A stretch of DNA of 64,000 nucleotides, from contig CALUVM010000001.1 in assembly GCA_944324255.1 (NCBI GenBank), positions 62,001-126,000 on the forward strand, in the 5' to 3' direction. A program made the position numbers and the translations under genes. This DNA comes from Candidatus Gastranaerophilales bacterium (GTDB lineage: Bacteria; Cyanobacteriota; Vampirovibrionia; Gastranaerophilales; Gastranaerophilaceae). This document shows positions 1-8,814 of this stretch, piece after piece; position 1 is the first letter of the stretch, and every line of letters begins with the position of its first letter. The notes beneath the pieces are model-generated. The model searched no databases. It worked only from the letters and a program-made list of their open reading frames with translations, and was not told where the DNA came from.

Positions 1-1
1 T

Positions 2-2239
2 GTAAAGGTTCTTATTCCTACCAAAGGAGAGCTTGTTGAGTATGATTGGACTAAGGTTTTCGAAAAATTGGGAGTTTATCCTAATCAGGTTATTGATTAT
101 AAAGGTTTAAGGGGGGATACCTCCGATAATATCCCCGGGATTAAGGGGATAGGAGAAAAAACTGCTCAAAAATTATTAAGCCGGTATCCGCATCTTGAAG
201 AGCTTCTTGCAGATTGCGAAAATATTCCCGAAAAAGCTGTAAAAGAAAAAATCTGTACTCAGAAAGATATTGCTGTTCTATCAAAAGAGCTTGCTACAAT
301 TATAAGAGATGTTGATATCGATTTTGATATAAATACTGCAAGCGTAACACTTCCGCAGATGGCAAAAGTTTCTGCATTTCTAAGGAAGATGCAGTTCTAT
401 ACTTTTATAAAAAATATAGATAAAATCCTCTCCTCATTTAACCCGGAAAGTATTTCAAACGGCGAAAATTTAAGCCTGTTTACTTCTGTAAAGCCGCAAA
501 CAGGAGATTCTATCCAGCAAAATATCTTTACTCAAGCAATTAAAGAAACAGTACAGGATAGCGATTTGGAATATCTGGTTATTGATGCGAACCTGTTATC
601 GTCTGCCCTTGAGGATATAAAGAATTCTGAACGCATAGGAATTAGATACTATTCAAAGGAAGGTATTCTTGACCATATTGCAGTTGCTGCCGGAAAGAAT
701 TATTATTTCGGCAGGGATTTTATAGAATCTCTAAGACCTGTTATAGAAAATAAAAATATTAAAAAAGTTGCTTTCGATGCAAAATCTGAGTACCATGTGC
801 TTTTAAATAACGGATTCTCTCCTAAAGGGCTTGAATATGATGTACTTTTAGCAAGTTATGTTAAAGACCCTAACAGAAAGCATACTCTTGAAGCTCAGGC
901 TCTGGATTTTTTGAATCATATACTTGCACAGCCTGATGATATAGAGAAATTTAGCTGTGATGAGGCAAGAACTGCTTTAAGACTTTATGATTACTGGATT
1001 AAGAATCTTGATGAAAAAGAAGCCAAATTGGTAAACGATATAGAAATTCCTCTGACTGTTGTTCTTGCCAAAATGGAGCATACAGGTGTCGCAATAGATG
1101 TAAATTATCTAAAAGAACTATCTTCTTATATGACTGAAAAGCTTGCAGAACTTGAAGATATTATTTATCAGCTTGCCGGAGAACCTTTTAATATAAACTC
1201 TCCAAAGCAGGTTGCGGAGATTTTATTTGATAAACTGGAATTAAAATCCAAGAAGAAAAAATCCCGCTCTACAAGCGCAGAAGTTCTGGAAGAACTTGCT
1301 TCTGAATATGAAATATGTGATTATATACTTCAGCATAGAAAGTTCTCAAAACTCAAATCAACATACACTGATGCATTACCGGCATTAATAAGTAAACGTG
1401 ATGGCAGAATACATACAACATATAATCAGGCATTAACCGTTACCGGCAGGTTATCATCTTCCAATCCCAATTTACAAAATATTCCGATAAGGACAGAAGA
1501 AGGTAATAAAATACGTGCAGCTTTTTGTGCGGAAAATAAGGAAACTTCGTTAATTTTATCTGCTGATTATTCTCAAATTGAGTTAAGGCTTCTTGCGCAT
1601 GTATCAGGAGATGAAAATTTAATCCATGCTTTTACTTCAGGCGAAGATGTTCATACGATGACAGCTTCAAAAGTTTTCGGGGTTCCTTTGCCGGAAGTTA
1701 CTAAAGAAATGCGAAGAAAGGCGAAAGCCGTAAACTTCGGAATTGTCTACGGTCAATCCAAGTACGGACTTGCGAAGAATATCGGGATTTCCAATGATGA
1801 TGCCCAGCAATTTATAGATAAATATTTTGAGCATTATCCGGGTGTAAAAGAGTATATGAACTATGAAAAAGAATTTGTTAATAAAAACGGATATGTAGAA
1901 ACAATTTTCGGAAGAAAACGTTATCTTATGTCAGAACTCCAGAGCCCGAATTTTCAAATAAGAGAGTTTGCTCAAAGAGCTGCGATTAACCAGCCATTAC
2001 AAGGCACTGCCGCTGATTTAATTAAAATGGCTATGATAGAGGTAGAGCGCAGGCTGGAGGAAAGAAATTTAAAAACAAAAATGATTATGCAGGTTCATGA
2101 TGAACTTGTGTTTGAAGTTTTAAAAGAAGAACTTGATGAGGTTAAGGCACTTGTTAAAGATGCAATGGAATTGAATCAGCCGCTAAAAGTTCCTTTAGAA
2201 TTAGATTTTAATTGCGGAGTATCCTGGAAAGAAAGTTAA
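2..2239 (+). CDS. polA: DNA polymerase I, 5' end cut by the window edge
   Basis: Replication and repair polymerase (gap filling, primer removal). The frame is open to the first base, so about 745 C-terminal residues are visible and the gene's start lies outside. The first ~70 residues are the end of the 5' nuclease domain (GLRGDTSDNIPGIKGIG, the helix-hairpin-helix region). A central 3'-5' exonuclease-like domain follows, but the expected first D-x-E carboxylates are replaced (IGIRYYSKEG), so proofreading is probably lost. The polymerase domain is intact: motif A ADYSQIELRLLAHVSGDE, motif B RRKAKAVNFGIVYGQ, motif C MQVHDELVFEV. The family is certain; loss of proofreading is inference from missing residues. 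Confidence 0.97.
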   Translation, partial: VKVLIPTKGELVEYDWTKVFEKLGVYPNQVIDYKGLRGDTSDNIPGIKGIGEKTAQKLLSRYPHLEELLADCENIPEKAVKEKICTQKDIAVLSKELATIIRDVDIDFDINTASVTLPQMAKVSAFLRKMQFYTFIKNIDKILSSFNPESISNGENLSLFTSVKPQTGDSIQQNIFTQAIKETVQDSDLEYLVIDANLLSSALEDIKNSERIGIRYYSKEGILDHIAVAAGKNYYFGRDFIESLRPVIENKNIKKVAFDAKSEYHVLLNNGFSPKGLEYDVLLASYVKDPNRKHTLEAQALDFLNHILAQPDDIEKFSCDEARTALRLYDYWIKNLDEKEAKLVNDIEIPLTVVLAKMEHTGVAIDVNYLKELSSYMTEKLAELEDIIYQLAGEPFNINSPKQVAEILFDKLELKSKKKKSRSTSAEVLEELASEYEICDYILQHRKFSKLKSTYTDALPALISKRDGRIHTTYNQALTVTGRLSSSNPNLQNIPIRTEEGNKIRAAFCAENKETSLILSADYSQIELRLLAHVSGDENLIHAFTSGEDVHTMTASKVFGVPLPEVTKEMRRKAKAVNFGIVYGQSKYGLAKNIGISNDDAQQFIDKYFEHYPGVKEYMNYEKEFVNKNGYVETIFGRKRYLMSELQSPNFQIREFAQRAAINQPLQGTAADLIKMAMIEVERRLEERNLKTKMIMQVHDELVFEVLKEELDEVKALVKDAMELNQPLKVPLELDFNCGVSWKES

Positions 2240-2251
2240 TTTTGTAAAGAT

Positions 2252-2281
2252 TTGCAAAATTATTAGCAATTTTTGTCTAAT
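2252..2281 (+). promoter_or_regulatory. Possible promoter of the 79-aa orphan gene
   Basis: TTGCAA (2252-2257), an 18-base spacer and TCTAAT (2276-2281) lie between polA and the small gene at 2331, which has its own GAAGG ribosome site. The -10 is only moderate. Confidence 0.35.
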
Positions 2282-2330
2282 AAATTACTTAATATTTATG
2301 TGTGTAATTTTTGCAGAAAGAAGGTAGTTT

Positions 2331-2570
2331 ATGAACAAAATTAATCCGGCATTCAAAGGCAGTTATACGGTTTCTTATCAAGAATTAATGAATAAGGATC
2401 CTAAAAAATTAGATGAATACGGACAGGAAACAGCAAAAGTAGTTATGAATGGCGGCAAAATAATGAGAACTGATGACGGAATTAAAGTAACAGTTCCTTT
2501 TGAACAAGAACAACAATACGAAGCTATTCTTGCTAAATACAATATTCAGGCACAAAAATCTAAAGATTAG
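2331..2570 (+). CDS. Small orphan protein (79 aa) with N-terminal NPAFKG tag
   Basis: Not recognised. A hydrophilic 79-residue protein beginning MNKINPAFKGSYTVSYQEL, with no signal peptide or membrane segment. A clear ribosome site (GAAGG) lies before the ATG. The start resembles other small proteins here that carry a short aromatic-Gly motif near the N-terminus (ISFTG at 29272, SSFGG at 35565). Its tail shares four bases with the convergent TPR gene: the two stop codons overlap in TTAG. Function unknown; a lineage-specific protein is likely. Confidence 0.75.
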   Translation: MNKINPAFKGSYTVSYQELMNKDPKKLDEYGQETAKVVMNGGKIMRTDDGIKVTVPFEQEQQYEAILAKYNIQAQKSKD

Positions 2571-3328
2571 TAAACTCTAAAAATTCGCATTAGACTGTTA
2601 TATTCTTCAAGATTATTTTCTGCTTTATAAAGCTCTGCGGCTTTCCGGTAACATTCCATAGCTTTATCATTATTGCCGATTGTCTGATAGGCTATGCCCA
2701 TAAATTTGTAAGCTTCAGCAGAAGAATGTCCTGCCTTGAAATAATTTTCGTAATCTGAGATTGCCTGTTCAGGTTTTGAGCTTGCAAGATATGCATAGGC
2801 TCTTTCACGATAAAATATGGAATTACGTTTGTCTTTTAAAACAATATTGTAATCTTGTATAGCTGCATTATAATCATTCATCATGGATTCTATTGAAGCT
2901 CTGTTAATAGCTCCTTCAATATTGTTAGGCGAAATTTCTTTTAACTTATTTAATACTTCAAGCCCGTTATCATACTGGGATGTTTTTAAATAAACAATAG
3001 CTAAACCGTTGTATGGACTTGTAAATGAAGGATTTAAACGTATAGCTTTTTGATAATCTAAAATTGCAGCATTGTAATTACCCATTTCTTTGTATATATT
3101 ACCTCTGTTATTGTACAAAGCCGCATTGTCCGGATGTTCTGATATACATGCATCTATGTAAGGTAAAGCTTTGGTATATTCTTTGCTTTTAATAAATTGC
3201 GTACAGTTTTTACCGAGATTCTGCATATCACATTTTATAGCTTCTGCCATACAGGCTGTTTGTAAAAATGCGACAGCAAGAGCTGTAATCACACTCAATC
3301 CTGCCAGTTTAAAATTTATATTCTTCAT
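2567..3328 (-). CDS. Exported TPR-repeat protein
   Basis: A 253-residue protein with an N-terminal hydrophobic stretch (about residues 8-28, ending near TACMAEA), consistent with a Sec signal or anchor. From about residue 45 come at least five tetratricopeptide repeats (YNNRGNIYKEMGNYNAAILDYQKAIRLNP, first part, and later copies). TPRs form a scaffold for protein binding, here probably in the periplasm. It is the last gene of a minus-strand set, 12 bases after the ABC permease. The partner is unknown. Confidence 0.85.
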   Translation of the reverse strand: MKNINFKLAGLSVITALAVAFLQTACMAEAIKCDMQNLGKNCTQFIKSKEYTKALPYIDACISEHPDNAALYNNRGNIYKEMGNYNAAILDYQKAIRLNPSFTSPYNGLAIVYLKTSQYDNGLEVLNKLKEISPNNIEGAINRASIESMMNDYNAAIQDYNIVLKDKRNSIFYRERAYAYLASSKPEQAISDYENYFKAGHSSAEAYKFMGIAYQTIGNNDKAMECYRKAAELYKAENNLEEYNSLMRIFRVY

Positions 3329-3340
3329 AAAAATATCTCC

Positions 3341-4570
3341 CTATTCATATCTTAGCGCATCAATCGGATTCAGTAAAGAAGCTTTGTATGCAGGATAATA
3401 TCCGAAACCCACTCCGACAAGCCCCGAAAATCCCAGTGACAGTATTATTGAAAATAATGAAATAGAAATTGTCATAGTAGGGGCAAAGACCGTAATCAAA
3501 TTTGCTCCTATAATTCCAACTGCAACACCAATCAGCCCGCCAATCATGGATAGTAAAAACGATTCAATTAAAAACTGCCAGCGAATATCCTCCACCTGCG
3601 CTCCAATTGCCATTCTTATACCAATTTCCTTAGTTCTTTCCGTAACAGATACAAGCATAATATTCATAATTCCTATACCGCCGACAAGCAATGAAACCGA
3701 TGCAATTGATGCAAGAAGGATTGCAAAAGTTTGAACAGTTGATTTCATTTTTTCCTGAAACTCGGCAGAATTTCTTATTTCAAAATCGTTTTCCTGATTT
3801 TTCCCGATATTATGTCTTGTTATAAGTATTTCATTGATATCTTCAATTGTTTCTTTGAGGCTGTCTGAATCATATCCTTTTACAAGTATCATATTAACAG
3901 TTCCGGGAAAATCCGTACCAAAAACTTTCTTTTGAGCTGTTGTTATCGGAATCATAATTAAATCATCCTGATCAAACGGTCCCGACTGACCTTTGCTTTT
4001 AAGAGTTCCGATGACTTTGAAAGGGATATTTCCAACCCTTATTTGCTTGTTAACAGGATCAACATCACCAAAAAGTTCTGTTGCAACTGTTGAACCTATC
4101 AAAGTAACTTTAGCACTATTTTGAAGATCTTCTTTTATAAATTTTCTGCCGTTATCAATTTCATAATTTTTAATATAAAGATAAGCCGGTTCGACACCAT
4201 AAACAGATGTAGACCAGTTCTGATTTCCGTATGTTAGCTGTTGAGTTTCTGAAGAAGCCGTAGAAATAGCGTCAACCCCGCGTGCCATTTTTCTTATTGC
4301 AATTGCATCTTTTGAAGTAAGTGAAGGTTTTGTTCCCATTCCCATATGGACGCCGCCGGATTTTGCAGACGCAGAGCGGATAGTCAGAATATTAGTTCCC
4401 ATAGATTCCATATTCTTAGTAACTTGCTCGCTTGCACCCTGACCTACCGCAAGCATTATAATAACAGCACTTACACCAATAATTACACCAAGACTTGTCA
4501 GAGCTGAACGCATTTTGTTTACTCTGAGAGAGTTTATCGCCATTTTTAAAGTAGATTTAAAATCTATCAT
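3341..4570 (-). CDS. MacB/FtsX-family ABC transporter permease
   Basis: A 409-residue permease of the MacB/LolC type: one N-terminal membrane helix (about 20-43, ALTSLGVIIGVSAVIIMLAV), a large periplasmic MacB_PCD domain, then three C-terminal helices with the conserved SVTERTKEIGIRMAIGA segment. Classical MacB carries its own ATPase; this is permease only and no ATPase gene lies beside it, so the ATPase must be encoded elsewhere. The AAGGAGC ribosome site sits directly before the ATG. It probably exports a lipid, peptide or lipoprotein; the substrate cannot be told from sequence. Confidence 0.9.
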   Translation of the reverse strand: MIDFKSTLKMAINSLRVNKMRSALTSLGVIIGVSAVIIMLAVGQGASEQVTKNMESMGTNILTIRSASAKSGGVHMGMGTKPSLTSKDAIAIRKMARGVDAISTASSETQQLTYGNQNWSTSVYGVEPAYLYIKNYEIDNGRKFIKEDLQNSAKVTLIGSTVATELFGDVDPVNKQIRVGNIPFKVIGTLKSKGQSGPFDQDDLIMIPITTAQKKVFGTDFPGTVNMILVKGYDSDSLKETIEDINEILITRHNIGKNQENDFEIRNSAEFQEKMKSTVQTFAILLASIASVSLLVGGIGIMNIMLVSVTERTKEIGIRMAIGAQVEDIRWQFLIESFLLSMIGGLIGVAVGIIGANLITVFAPTMTISISLFSIILSLGFSGLVGVGFGYYPAYKASLLNPIDALRYE

Positions 4571-4581
4571 AAAGCTCCTTG

Positions 4582-4605
4582 AGGGGGACTTTATAATCGC
4601 CCCCT
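4582..4605 (-). other. G/C hairpin between the CoA-activase-like gene and the permease
   Basis: AGGGGG (4582-4587) and CCCCCT (4600-4605) form a 6-bp stem with a 12-base loop just upstream of the permease ribosome site. There is no T-run, so an attenuating or mRNA-processing hairpin is more likely than a full terminator. Confidence 0.4.
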
Positions 4606-4639
4606 TATCGTTCTCTCTTTACCTAATTACCTTACCCCT

Positions 4640-5746
4640 TTACCCCTTTTTATTTGCAGTAACACCTTCTGAAGAGAGGATGTTATCACAAATATTGGTT
4701 TGAGGTACATAATCATATTCAGGCATTGAAATTTTGTTAATGATTTTTGAACGTTTTTTGCGGAAAAGCATATCAATAAAAGCTTCTAAACGGGTAACAA
4801 ATCCGGCTTCGCCGGTATGTTCATCAATTGTGAGAGAAAGCAGCGGTTTTCCTGCTTCTTTTGCTTTTCTTGTTATACTTTCAATCATTAATGAATCCGG
4901 ACCGCAGCCAAAGGCGTTCAGTGTAATAATTCCGTCAATTTTGTTATCTTTCAGGTAATGCCCTGCAGTTCCGGTCATTTCATATTCATTTGCCCAGTAA
5001 CGGTGTTGTCCCAGGGATGCAATTCCTTCTTCCATCTGCTCATCTGTAAGCTGGAGCGAGGTAAATACTTTCACATCCATTTTTTCAAGCTTATCAAATA
5101 TTTTCATACATGCTCTGTCATCATAGATATTGTATCCATGAGAAACAAGAGCTACGTTTATCGGGGAAGAAGTTGTAGAACTTTCTATAAATATTTTTCC
5201 TTGAAGAGCATAGTTAATAGCTTTTTTATAACTCATACCCGCTCTCATCATAACAAGAAAATTGTTATAAACTTTCCAACCTTGTTTAGAGGCTTTTTTT
5301 ATAGTTTCCAAATCTGTTATTCCAAAAGGTTTTACAGCTTCCTGTAAGAAAGAATAAAGTCCCTGATTTTTAGCGGATTTATCTAAAGTTGCTTCAATTA
5401 TTCTAAAATCACCTTTAACAACATTTCTTACTAAATCCGGCAGTCCCCTGATTTTAGAACAGTTGTAAATTTTCGGAGCAACTGACTGGAGGGACGGAAC
5501 AAAAATATTTTTAACGCCTTTTTTAATGAGGTTTAAAATATGTCCCAGATAGATTTTTATAGGCAGGCAGGTTTCAGTAACAACTAGAGCTGACCCTTCT
5601 GACATAGTTTGTTTCGTAGTCGGGTCTGATAATATTATTTTAAAACCCAGGCTGTTAAAAAAGCCATACCAGAATGGATAATTATTATAAAAAGACATAC
5701 CTCTGGGGATCCCGATAACCAGTTCCTGTGAGTTTTCCGCTGTCAT
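4640..5746 (-). CDS. CoA-activase-related protein (COG3580/DUF2229-like)
   Basis: A 368-residue protein of the family annotated as 2-hydroxyacyl-CoA dehydratase activase-related. The N-terminus IGIPRGMSFYNNYPFWYGF and the motif SALVVTETCLPIKIYLGHI are typical, as is the C-terminal TIDEHTGEAGFVTRLEAF block. Several conserved cysteines (SEGSALVVTETC, YNCSKIRG, NAFGCGPD) could hold an Fe-S cluster. A second, related protein lies at 10162-11289 and ends with the same E-Q/H-T-G-x-A-G-Y/F-x-T-R-L-E-A-F block. Elsewhere the two are usually adjacent or fused to the BcrA/HgdC ATPase, which is not seen here. Its real reaction is unknown. Confidence 0.8.
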   Translation of the reverse strand: MTAENSQELVIGIPRGMSFYNNYPFWYGFFNSLGFKIILSDPTTKQTMSEGSALVVTETCLPIKIYLGHILNLIKKGVKNIFVPSLQSVAPKIYNCSKIRGLPDLVRNVVKGDFRIIEATLDKSAKNQGLYSFLQEAVKPFGITDLETIKKASKQGWKVYNNFLVMMRAGMSYKKAINYALQGKIFIESSTTSSPINVALVSHGYNIYDDRACMKIFDKLEKMDVKVFTSLQLTDEQMEEGIASLGQHRYWANEYEMTGTAGHYLKDNKIDGIITLNAFGCGPDSLMIESITRKAKEAGKPLLSLTIDEHTGEAGFVTRLEAFIDMLFRKKRSKIINKISMPEYDYVPQTNICDNILSSEGVTANKKG

Positions 5747-5783
5747 ATATGAATACTTCCTTAAAATTCGTAATACAAACCTT

Positions 5784-5812
5784 ATACTACCTCAAAAGAA
5801 GTTTTTTGTCAC
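5784..5812 (-). promoter_or_regulatory. Promoter of the minus-strand CoA-activase-like/permease/TPR set
   Basis: On the minus strand GTGACA (5807-5812), a 17-base spacer and TAGTAT (5784-5789) give a good sigma-70 type promoter about 38 bases before the start at 5746. It is back to back with the ruvC promoter. Confidence 0.6.
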
Positions 5813-5818
5813 TAAAAA

Positions 5819-5847
5819 TTGCAAAAATGTTAAGCTATTGATATAAT
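5819..5847 (+). promoter_or_regulatory. ruvC promoter, placed for a leaderless mRNA
   Basis: TTGCAA (5819-5824), a 17-base spacer and perfect TATAAT (5842-5847). The ruvC ATG begins 7 bases after the -10, where transcription would start, and no ribosome site is present. Confidence 0.65.
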
Positions 5848-5853
5848 TGAGTA

Positions 5854-6327
5854 ATGAAGATTTTGGGAATAGACCCCGGCATGGCTATTGTAGGGTATGC
5901 ACTGGTGGAGGTTAATGCCGGCGAAGAGGGAATAAAATTAATAACATCGGGTTCAATTCAGACAGATAAGAAACTCTCTGATTCGAAACGTTTACTGGAA
6001 ATATCCGGAGATCTTGCAGAAATTTTAAAGATGTATAAGCCTGATTGTGCTTCGGTTGAAAAGTTATTTTTCTTTAAGAACCAAAAAACGGTGATTCCTG
6101 TAGCAGAAGCCAGAGGTGTGATATTAGCCGTACTTGAAAAATATAATATTCCAGCATACGAATACACCCCTATGGAAGTTAAACAGGTGCTTACAGGATA
6201 TGGCAGAGCAGAGAAAAAAGAAGTTGAACGGATGGTAAGATTGGCCCTGGAAACAGAAAACCTGCCCAAACTAGATGATACGGTTGATGCTATAGCAATA
6301 GCAATTTGCCACTCAAGAAGTGTTTAA
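5854..6327 (+). CDS. ruvC: Holliday junction resolvase RuvC
   Basis: Cuts Holliday junctions after RuvAB branch migration during recombinational repair. At 157 residues it has normal family length. All four acidic catalytic residues can be placed: D7 (ILGIDPG), E69 (SVEKLFF) and D142/D145 (LDDTVDAIAIAICH). It is a single gene without ruvA or ruvB beside it. The ATG lies at the predicted transcription start of a strong promoter and lacks a Shine-Dalgarno sequence, so the mRNA is predicted to be leaderless. A strong hairpin follows the stop. Confidence 0.96.
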   Translation: MKILGIDPGMAIVGYALVEVNAGEEGIKLITSGSIQTDKKLSDSKRLLEISGDLAEILKMYKPDCASVEKLFFFKNQKTVIPVAEARGVILAVLEKYNIPAYEYTPMEVKQVLTGYGRAEKKEVERMVRLALETENLPKLDDTVDAIAIAICHSRSV

Positions 6328-6339
6328 TTTTATAAAATA

Positions 6340-6374
6340 AGCGTGGGCGGGTTGTGAAACAACCCGCCCACGCT
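6340..6374. terminator. Strong hairpin after ruvC
   Basis: A perfect 15-bp stem (AGCGTGGGCGGGTTG, 6340-6354, against 6360-6374) with loop TGAAA. It is AT-rich on both sides but lacks a clean T-run, so it may act as a terminator in either direction or as an mRNA 3' stabiliser. Confidence 0.6.
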
Positions 6375-6401
6375 GAAATTTATATAGAGTTCTGTATTAT
6401 T

Positions 6402-6571
6402 GTACTCCCTTTACTACTGTAGTTTTGACCTCTTAGCCGAGCCCTTTTCTACGTGCGTAGCCTAGAGATTTAAATCAGGTATGGAGTTAAACTCTAGGAG
6501 TACCTGGCATAATAATTCTTACTTGTAGTTATACAATTGTACTCCGACCCTTTTCTACGTGCGTAGCACTA
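6402..6571. repeat. Dispersed repeat, copy A, at the fba stop codon
   Basis: Two copies of CTACGTGCGTAG (6449-6460 and 6555-6566), itself an inverted repeat CTACG-TG-CGTAG, enclose a segment with GGAGTAC and GTACTCC arms. The right end, CTACGTGCGTAG followed by CACTA, supplies the minus-strand TAG stop of fba. A degenerate third unit (GTACTCCCTTTACTAC) starts near 6407. The same arrangement recurs at 20242-20367 after rpsH. Confidence 0.75.
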
Positions 6572-7528
6572 GTCGTCAGCGTGACCTGCAGTACCTAATA
6601 CATCTCTCATTTTATGCATAACCATTTCTTTAACAGCGGTTCTGCCCGGTCCCATGTATTCACGAGGATCGAATTTTTCAGGATGCTCAATAAAGAACTC
6701 TCTGATAGTAGCAGTCATAGCCAATCTTAAATCTGTATCGATATTGATTTTAGCAACACCGTGTTTAGAAGCATAGTTAAGCATTTCTTCAGGAACACCT
6801 TGTGCATCCGGTAATTTACCGCCGAACTGGTTGCATTTAGCAACAAATTCTTTTGGAACTGATGATGAACCGTGAAGAACGAGCGGATAATCGTATCCAA
6901 CAACTTCATTAACAGCTTTCTTAATTTCAGCGAGTCTTTCAAAGTCTAATTTAGCTTCGCCTTTGAACTTATAAGCACCGTGAGAAGTACCGATAGCAAC
7001 AGCTAAAGAATCGCAGCCTGTTTCTCTAACGAATCTGGCAGCTTCTTCAGGGTCTGTATAAGTTGAATCTTTAGCATGAACTTTAACGTCATCTTCAACA
7101 CCGGCTAACTTACCTAATTCAGCTTCAACTGAAACGCCTCTGGCGTGAGCATAGTCTACAACTTGTTTAGTAAGAGCAATATTTTCTTCAAGCGGGAATC
7201 TGCTTCCGTCAATCATAACAGAAGAGAAACCGCCGTCGATACATGCTTTACAAATTTCAAAATCAGCACCGTGGTCTAAGTGAAGAGCGATAGGTACTGT
7301 TGTAGTAGCTAAAGCAGCTTCAACGAGCTTGATTAAATAAGTTTGATTAGCATATTTTCTTGCACCTGCTGAAACCTGTAAAATAATAGGTGATCTTGTT
7401 TCTTCAGCAGCTTCTGCGATAGCCTGGAGGATTTCCATGTTGTTAACATTGTAAGCACCGATAGCGTAACCGCCGGCTAAAGCTTTTTTGAACATCTCTT
7501 GTGTTCCAACTAATTTTCTTTCACTCAT
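6569..7528 (-). CDS. fba: Class II fructose-1,6-bisphosphate aldolase
   Basis: Cleaves fructose-1,6-bisphosphate into the two triose phosphates, or runs in reverse for gluconeogenesis, in the cytoplasm. It has 319 residues. Class II features: HLDHG with catalytic D85 and metal ligand H86, GTSHGAYKF (H182) and LHGSSS (H218). Start supported by the AGAAGGAG ribosome site. With glcK, pgi and eno in the same window it supplies central glycolysis. The stop codon is formed by a dispersed repeat, so the end of the gene may have been reshaped by its insertion. Confidence 0.96.
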   Translation of the reverse strand: MSERKLVGTQEMFKKALAGGYAIGAYNVNNMEILQAIAEAAEETRSPIILQVSAGARKYANQTYLIKLVEAALATTTVPIALHLDHGADFEICKACIDGGFSSVMIDGSRFPLEENIALTKQVVDYAHARGVSVEAELGKLAGVEDDVKVHAKDSTYTDPEEAARFVRETGCDSLAVAIGTSHGAYKFKGEAKLDFERLAEIKKAVNEVVGYDYPLVLHGSSSVPKEFVAKCNQFGGKLPDAQGVPEEMLNYASKHGVAKINIDTDLRLAMTATIREFFIEHPEKFDPREYMGPGRTAVKEMVMHKMRDVLGTAGHADD

Positions 7529-7805
7529 CTGAGTTCTCCTTCTTTTTATGTAAAAATTCTTTTACGCTATAAAATTACATCAAAAATAAGATATTTTCAA
7601 GAGCAGGGGTAAATGCGGGCGAAAATATAATAAATAAAAGACCTCAAACTGTAATAAAGCTGGGGGGGGATTTATAGGTAAATGAACTGAAAACTCGGGC
7701 AGGAGAGAACTGAGCTCTATTCAAATGCGGTGTTTGAAAGTTTTTTATATTATTTTATCTTGTTTATGTTACTATTTGAATAAGAATAGGAAGGAGAAAA
7801 TATAA

Positions 7806-8753
7806 ATGGCACAGAGAATAGGTATTGATGTCGGTGGTACGAACGTAAAAATTGCGCTTGTAGGTGATGACGGTAAAATTATTTATTCAAATTCTATCCC
7901 AACTCGTGCCGAGATGGGTTATGAATATACGATAAACAGCATGAAAGAAGCTATAAAAGATTTATTGAAGGAAACAAAACTTCAGACTTCTGATATAGAA
8001 GGTATGGGTTTTGGCTTCCCTGGACAAATCGATTGCCAGAACGGGATAGTAAGACTTGCTCCTAATATTCCAGGCTGGGTAAATGTACCGATAGCTAAAA
8101 TTATGGAAGAAGAGTTCTCTATACCAACAAGAGTTGATAACGATGTAAGAACCGCTGCTCTTGGTGAATTGAATTACGGAGCCGGCGTTGGATGCCAGAA
8201 CCTTGTTTGTATAACGGTCGGAACAGGTATCGGTTCCGGTCTTGTAATTAATGGTAAATTAGTAAGAGGTGCTTCTAATGCAGCCGGCGAACTCGGTCAT
8301 ATTAAATTGACTATGGACGGCGGACCTCTTTGCGGATGCGGTGATAGGGGCTGCCTTGAAGCTTATGCTTCCGGCCCGTCAATTGTGGCTATGGCAGAAG
8401 AATATATAAGAGGCGGAAAGTCTACAAAATACAGAGAACTTGCAAATCCGGATATAACTCCTTATATTGTGGCTGTTGCCGCAAAAGAAGGCGACCCTGT
8501 AGCTAAACAGATTTTTAGAATAATGGGTGAATATATAGGAATCGGCTTAACAAGTGTAATTAACCTTTTAAATCCGGAAAAAGTTATAATTGGCGGCGGT
8601 GTTGCTGCTGCCGGTGATATTCTTTTTGATCCGATAAAAGAAACTATTGCAAAGCGTGCAATGACTATTCAAAAAGAAGCTGTAGAAATTGTACCGGCAC
8701 AGCTGGGTAATACGGCAGGGGTAATCGGTGCAAGTTTGTTAATTAATTCATAG
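7806..8753 (+). CDS. glcK: ROK-family glucokinase
   Basis: Phosphorylates glucose, or a related hexose, with ATP in the cytoplasm. It has 315 residues with the N-terminal phosphate loop IGIDVGGTNVKIAL, the DND catalytic segment (VDNDVRTAALGE, base near D113), GTGIGSG, GELGHI (H165) and the ROK zinc motif CGCGDRGCLE (C176, C178, C183). There is no N-terminal winged-helix domain, so it is a kinase and not a ROK repressor. A strong AGGAAGGAG site precedes the ATG and a bidirectional terminator follows. Exact sugar preference cannot be read from sequence. Confidence 0.9.
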   Translation: MAQRIGIDVGGTNVKIALVGDDGKIIYSNSIPTRAEMGYEYTINSMKEAIKDLLKETKLQTSDIEGMGFGFPGQIDCQNGIVRLAPNIPGWVNVPIAKIMEEEFSIPTRVDNDVRTAALGELNYGAGVGCQNLVCITVGTGIGSGLVINGKLVRGASNAAGELGHIKLTMDGGPLCGCGDRGCLEAYASGPSIVAMAEEYIRGGKSTKYRELANPDITPYIVAVAAKEGDPVAKQIFRIMGEYIGIGLTSVINLLNPEKVIIGGGVAAAGDILFDPIKETIAKRAMTIQKEAVEIVPAQLGNTAGVIGASLLINS

Positions 8754-8771
8754 AATGATTAAATAAATAGT

Positions 8772-8802
8772 AAAAAAGGCTCGTTTAAAACGAGCCTTTT
8801 TT
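8772..8802. terminator. Bidirectional terminator between glcK and the transglycosylase
   Basis: AAAAAAGGCTCG and CGAGCCTTTTTT form a stem around a short AT loop, with A- and T-runs at both ends. It serves both convergent genes. Confidence 0.9.
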
Positions 8803-8814
8803 ATTGATGAAAAA

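Noticed and set aside
4958-5347. 129-residue plus-strand ORF inside the CoA-activase-like gene
   Set aside because: Antisense shadow without initiation signals.
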